From contig JAZQWV010000017.1 in assembly GCA_045632525.1 (NCBI GenBank), positions 15,367 through 79,366 of the forward strand: a stretch of 64,000 nucleotides of DNA, written 5' to 3'. The translations under genes were made by a program, and so were the position numbers. This document shows, one piece after another, positions 61,806-64,000 of the stretch (positions are counted from its first letter, which is position 1; each line of letters begins with the position of its first letter). Source of the stretch: Fimenecus sp045632525 (GTDB lineage: Bacteria > Bacillota > Clostridia > Oscillospirales > Acutalibacteraceae). The notes below the pieces were generated by a model. The model had not been told where the DNA came from, did not search any database, and worked only from the letters and a program-made list of their open reading frames with translations.

Positions 61806-62081
61806 ATGAAAGACCTTTTAGAAATTCGTGGACAAATAAATAATATAGATAATCAGATAATTGAATTGTGGAAAGAGCGAATGGCATTATCTTTAGAGGT
61901 TGCAGAATATAAGAAGGAAAATCGTCTTCCGATTCTTGATGAGCAACGAGAAAAAGAGTTGCTTGACAGAATCAGTAGTCTTGCAGGTGAAGAGTTAGAA
62001 GGCTATTCTCGTGAACTTTATTCTGAAATTATGCGCATTTCTCGTGAATATCAAGAAAGACAAATAAAAGGTGATTTATAA
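61806..62081 (+). CDS. Chorismate mutase, AroQ (type II) fold
   Basis: A 91-residue all-helical protein (LLEIRGQINNIDNQIIELWKERMALSLEVAEYK). The Arg, Lys and Glu pattern (R8, R26, K38 region, E51 region) fits monofunctional AroQ-class mutases that convert chorismate to prephenate, the branch to Phe and Tyr. RBS AAGGTGAT nine bases after aroC. Its stop overlaps the next start (TAATG). Confidence 0.9.
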   Translation: MKDLLEIRGQINNIDNQIIELWKERMALSLEVAEYKKENRLPILDEQREKELLDRISSLAGEELEGYSRELYSEIMRISREYQERQIKGDL

Positions 62082-63316
62082 TGTACGGACTCTTAGGTGA
62101 GCATTTACCGCATAGTTTTTCACCACAGATTCATAAGGCTTTGGGTAATGATAATTATAATCTTTTTGAAATTGCACCAGAAAACCTTGAAAAGTTTATA
62201 CGTGAAAAAAACTTTAAAGGTATCAATGTGACGATTCCATATAAAAAATCAGTTATTCCATATCTTGACGAGATTTCACCTGAAGCCGAGAAAATCGGTG
62301 CAGTGAATACAATCGTTGTCCGTGATGGCAAACTTTGTGGATATAATACTGATTATTTTGGCTTTAAATATATGGTTGAAAAGTCAGGTATTACTATACA
62401 TAATAAAAAAGCACTTGTGTTAGGCTCGGGCGGCGCATCTGCAACCGTTCAAACAGTTCTTGCTGATATGGGCGCGAGAGAAATTCTTGTTGTTTCAAGA
62501 AATGGCAATGTTAATTATTCTGATGTGTATAATCGCAAAGATGCAGAGATTATCGTTAACACAACACCTGTGGGAATGTACCCTGATAATATGAATACAC
62601 CTGTTGATATAAAGAGATTTTCAAATTTGTGTGGGGTTTTGGATGTGGTATATAACCCTCTGAACACAAGACTTGTTATGGAAGCTAAAGAAATGGGTGT
62701 AAAAGCCATAACAGGACTTTCAATGCTTGTCTATCAGGCAAAAAAAGCACACGAAATCTTTTTTGATACAAATATCGATAATGAAATTTGCAATGAAATT
62801 GAAAAGTCAATACGATTACAGATGTCTAACATTGTGCTTATTGGTATGGCAGGATGTGGGAAATCTATAATCGGTGAAACTCTTTCACAAATGCTCAAAA
62901 AAGATTTGTTCGATACTGATGAAATGATAGCCAATGTCGAGAATAAATCAATTCCACAGATTTTTGAAGAAGACGGAGAAAAGCATTTTCGCACTTGTGA
63001 GAATGTAGCGGTTAACTTAGCAGGTAAACAAACCAATTCAATAATTGCAACAGGTGGAGGAGTGATAACTCGACCTGAAAATTATATGCCTTTAAAACAA
63101 AACGGCATAATTGTTTTTATAAATCGTGATGCAGACTTGTTAGTAACCGAAGGCAGACCATTATCACAAAAATATGGTGTGAAAGAATTATATGAAAAAA
63201 GATTGCCGCTCTATCGTCAGTTTGCAGATATTGAAGTTGATGGTAATGGCACAGTAGAAGAAGTTGCCAATAGAATTGTAAAGGAGATTTTGCTCTATGA
63301 AAATTCTTGTAATTAA
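62081..63316 (+). CDS. aroEK: Shikimate dehydrogenase / shikimate kinase fusion
   Basis: A 411-residue bifunctional protein. Residues 1-~245 are shikimate dehydrogenase (substrate Ser pair at HSFSP 11-15, catalytic Lys in NVTIPYKK, NADP loop GSGGASATV, and NTTPVGM). Residues 248-411 are shikimate kinase with Walker A GMAGCGKS at 255-262, DTDEMIAN and GGGVITR. It thus catalyses two successive steps, dehydroshikimate to shikimate to shikimate-3-phosphate. The kinase begins at an internal Met (248), suggesting a simple gene joining. Confidence 0.94.
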   Translation: MYGLLGEHLPHSFSPQIHKALGNDNYNLFEIAPENLEKFIREKNFKGINVTIPYKKSVIPYLDEISPEAEKIGAVNTIVVRDGKLCGYNTDYFGFKYMVEKSGITIHNKKALVLGSGGASATVQTVLADMGAREILVVSRNGNVNYSDVYNRKDAEIIVNTTPVGMYPDNMNTPVDIKRFSNLCGVLDVVYNPLNTRLVMEAKEMGVKAITGLSMLVYQAKKAHEIFFDTNIDNEICNEIEKSIRLQMSNIVLIGMAGCGKSIIGETLSQMLKKDLFDTDEMIANVENKSIPQIFEEDGEKHFRTCENVAVNLAGKQTNSIIATGGGVITRPENYMPLKQNGIIVFINRDADLLVTEGRPLSQKYGVKELYEKRLPLYRQFADIEVDGNGTVEEVANRIVKEILLYENSCN

Positions 63317-63728
63317 CGGACCAAATATAAATATGTTAGGCATTCGTGAACCTGATGTTTATGGTAACCAGAATTATGAAACATTGCTTTGCGATATAGA
63401 ACAATGGGCAAATGAACTGAACTGCGAAGTTGAATGTTTTCAGTCTAATCACGAAGGTGCAATAGTCGATAAAATTCAGCAAGCATATAAAGTGTTTGAT
63501 GGTATTGTCATAAACCCCGCTGCATATACCCACACAAGCATCGCGATTTTGGACGCTTTAAAATCTGTTGGTATCCCAGCAGTTGAAGTTCATATTTCAG
63601 ATGTAACCAAGCGTGAAGATTTCAGACAAATCTCATACGCAGGTATGGCGTGTGAAGAACATATAATCGGCAAGGGACTCGAAGGCTATAAATTAGCAAT
63701 GCAGTATCTTTGTGAGAAAGACAAATAA
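63297..63728 (+). CDS. aroQ: Type II 3-dehydroquinate dehydratase
   Basis: A 143-residue enzyme (dodecameric in the family) for the third shikimate step. INGPNINMLGIREPDVYG at 6-23 holds the catalytic Tyr and the lid Arg; INPAAYTHTSIAILDAL near 72-88 and VEVHISDVTKREDFRQISY near 97-115 are family signatures. It overlaps the fusion gene by 20 bases, with AAGGAG upstream. It is last in the operon; the dispersed repeat follows directly after its stop. Confidence 0.96.
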   Translation: MKILVINGPNINMLGIREPDVYGNQNYETLLCDIEQWANELNCEVECFQSNHEGAIVDKIQQAYKVFDGIVINPAAYTHTSIAILDALKSVGIPAVEVHISDVTKREDFRQISYAGMACEEHIIGKGLEGYKLAMQYLCEKDK

Positions 63729-63771
63729 ACAAATTTGATTTTGTCTATCTCTTTTCAATCGTATTATCTTT

Positions 63772-63904
63772 GGCTCCCTCTGACGAGGGAGCTGTCGAGC
63801 GTATGCGAGACTGAGGGAGAGATAGTCTAGAATTAATTTGATTTTGCTTACCTCCCCCCCCGTCAAAATCAAAGATTTTGCCACCTCCCTCGTCAGAGGG
63901 AGCC
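63772..63904 (+). repeat. Dispersed palindromic repeat, copy 2
   Basis: A 133-bp unit with GGCTCCCTCTGACGAGGGAG at one end and its near reverse complement at the other; it matches the reverse complement of 38281-38412. Similarity continues back to the aroQ stop (63728), so the full element starts right at the gene end, as in copy 1. Confidence 0.85.
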
Positions 63905-63930
63905 AATTATAATTGCAACGCAGTTACGAC

Positions 63931-63958
63931 ACTCTGCACTCTGCACTGTGCACTCTGC
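63931..63958 (+). repeat. Four 7-bp direct repeats at the window edge
   Basis: ACTCTGC occurs at 63931, 63938 and 63952, with one variant (ACTGTGC) at 63945. ACGCAG (63918-63923) and CTGCGT flank them as inverted repeats. It may be another spacer-type element, cut by or close to the window edge. A word similar to one upstream of repeat copy 1 follows near 63970. Confidence 0.55.
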
Positions 63959-64000
63959 GTTCATCCCTACAAACCCTAATTTGCCAAATTGTTTAAATCA

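Overview
The window comes from a low-GC, Gram-positive, spore-forming anaerobe of the Clostridia, most likely a gut commensal near Oscillospiraceae or Ruminococcaceae. The evidence is spoIVA next to a SPOCS/LysM coat-type gene, AGGTGAT/GGAGG ribosome sites, TTGACA/TATAAT promoters, a glgBCDA glycogen operon, a membrane-anchored cohesin-like protein and GPH-type sugar symporters. No marker in the window fixes the genus.

Layout. 1-2.8 kb: the 3' part of a collagen-like surface protein ending in BspA-type leucine-rich repeats. 2.8-5.8 kb (minus): a serine hydrolase and a D-Ala-D-Ala carboxypeptidase. 5.8-12 kb: two metallophosphoesterases, a MurE-like/ArgB-like fusion protein and a symporter. 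12-18.3 kb: an orphan HATPase, gapA, an RNA methyltransferase, a lipid/diacylglycerol kinase and two acyltransferases. 18.4-19.7 kb: tRNA-Thr, a SUFU-like gene and a duplicated tRNA 3' fragment. 19.7-21.2 kb: a major-facilitator transporter. 21.2-27.3 kb (minus): a compact phage head cassette from terS to a tail-completion gene, with no tail, lysis, integrase or repressor genes. 27.4-31.6 kb: a MarR regulator with a clear operator and a heterodimeric ABC exporter. 32-37.7 kb: glgB-glgC-glgD-glgA. 37.7-38.2 kb: a ribbon-helix-helix repressor gene facing a small gene across three 10-bp iterons. 38.2-40.5 kb: a dispersed repeat and a GH36 alpha-galactosidase. 40.6-43.7 kb (minus): SPOCS/LysM and spoIVA. 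43.7-52 kb: dus, an AraC regulator, two GPH symporters and a GH2 glycosidase. 52-57.2 kb: a zinc-ribbon membrane protein, a gene behind a LexA/DinR box, a cohesin-like protein with GtrA, and a polar amino-acid ABC transporter. 57.2-63.7 kb: trpS and a shikimate/chorismate operon (aroB, aroA, aroC, chorismate mutase, aroE-aroK fusion, aroQ). DAHP synthase is not in the window.

The most unusual content is between genes. Two arrays (43751-43937 and 52481-52680) are made of eight or nine different but perfectly paired mini-hairpins joined by one short constant spacer. The spacer reads one way in the left half and as its reverse complement in the right half, so the whole array can fold into a branched tree. 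Weaker relatives lie at 18540-18638 and perhaps at 63917-63960. A separate palindromic element occurs twice (38281-38412 and 63772-63904), each time directly after a gene and in the same orientation relative to it.

Other points worth attention are a circularly permuted amino-acid binding protein (54613-55434), the MurE-like/ArgB-like fusion with altered Mur motifs (6637-8994), the SOS-type box before a 79-residue gene (52782-52793), and the head-only phage cassette. All calls rest on reading the sequence and recognising families; no searches were run.
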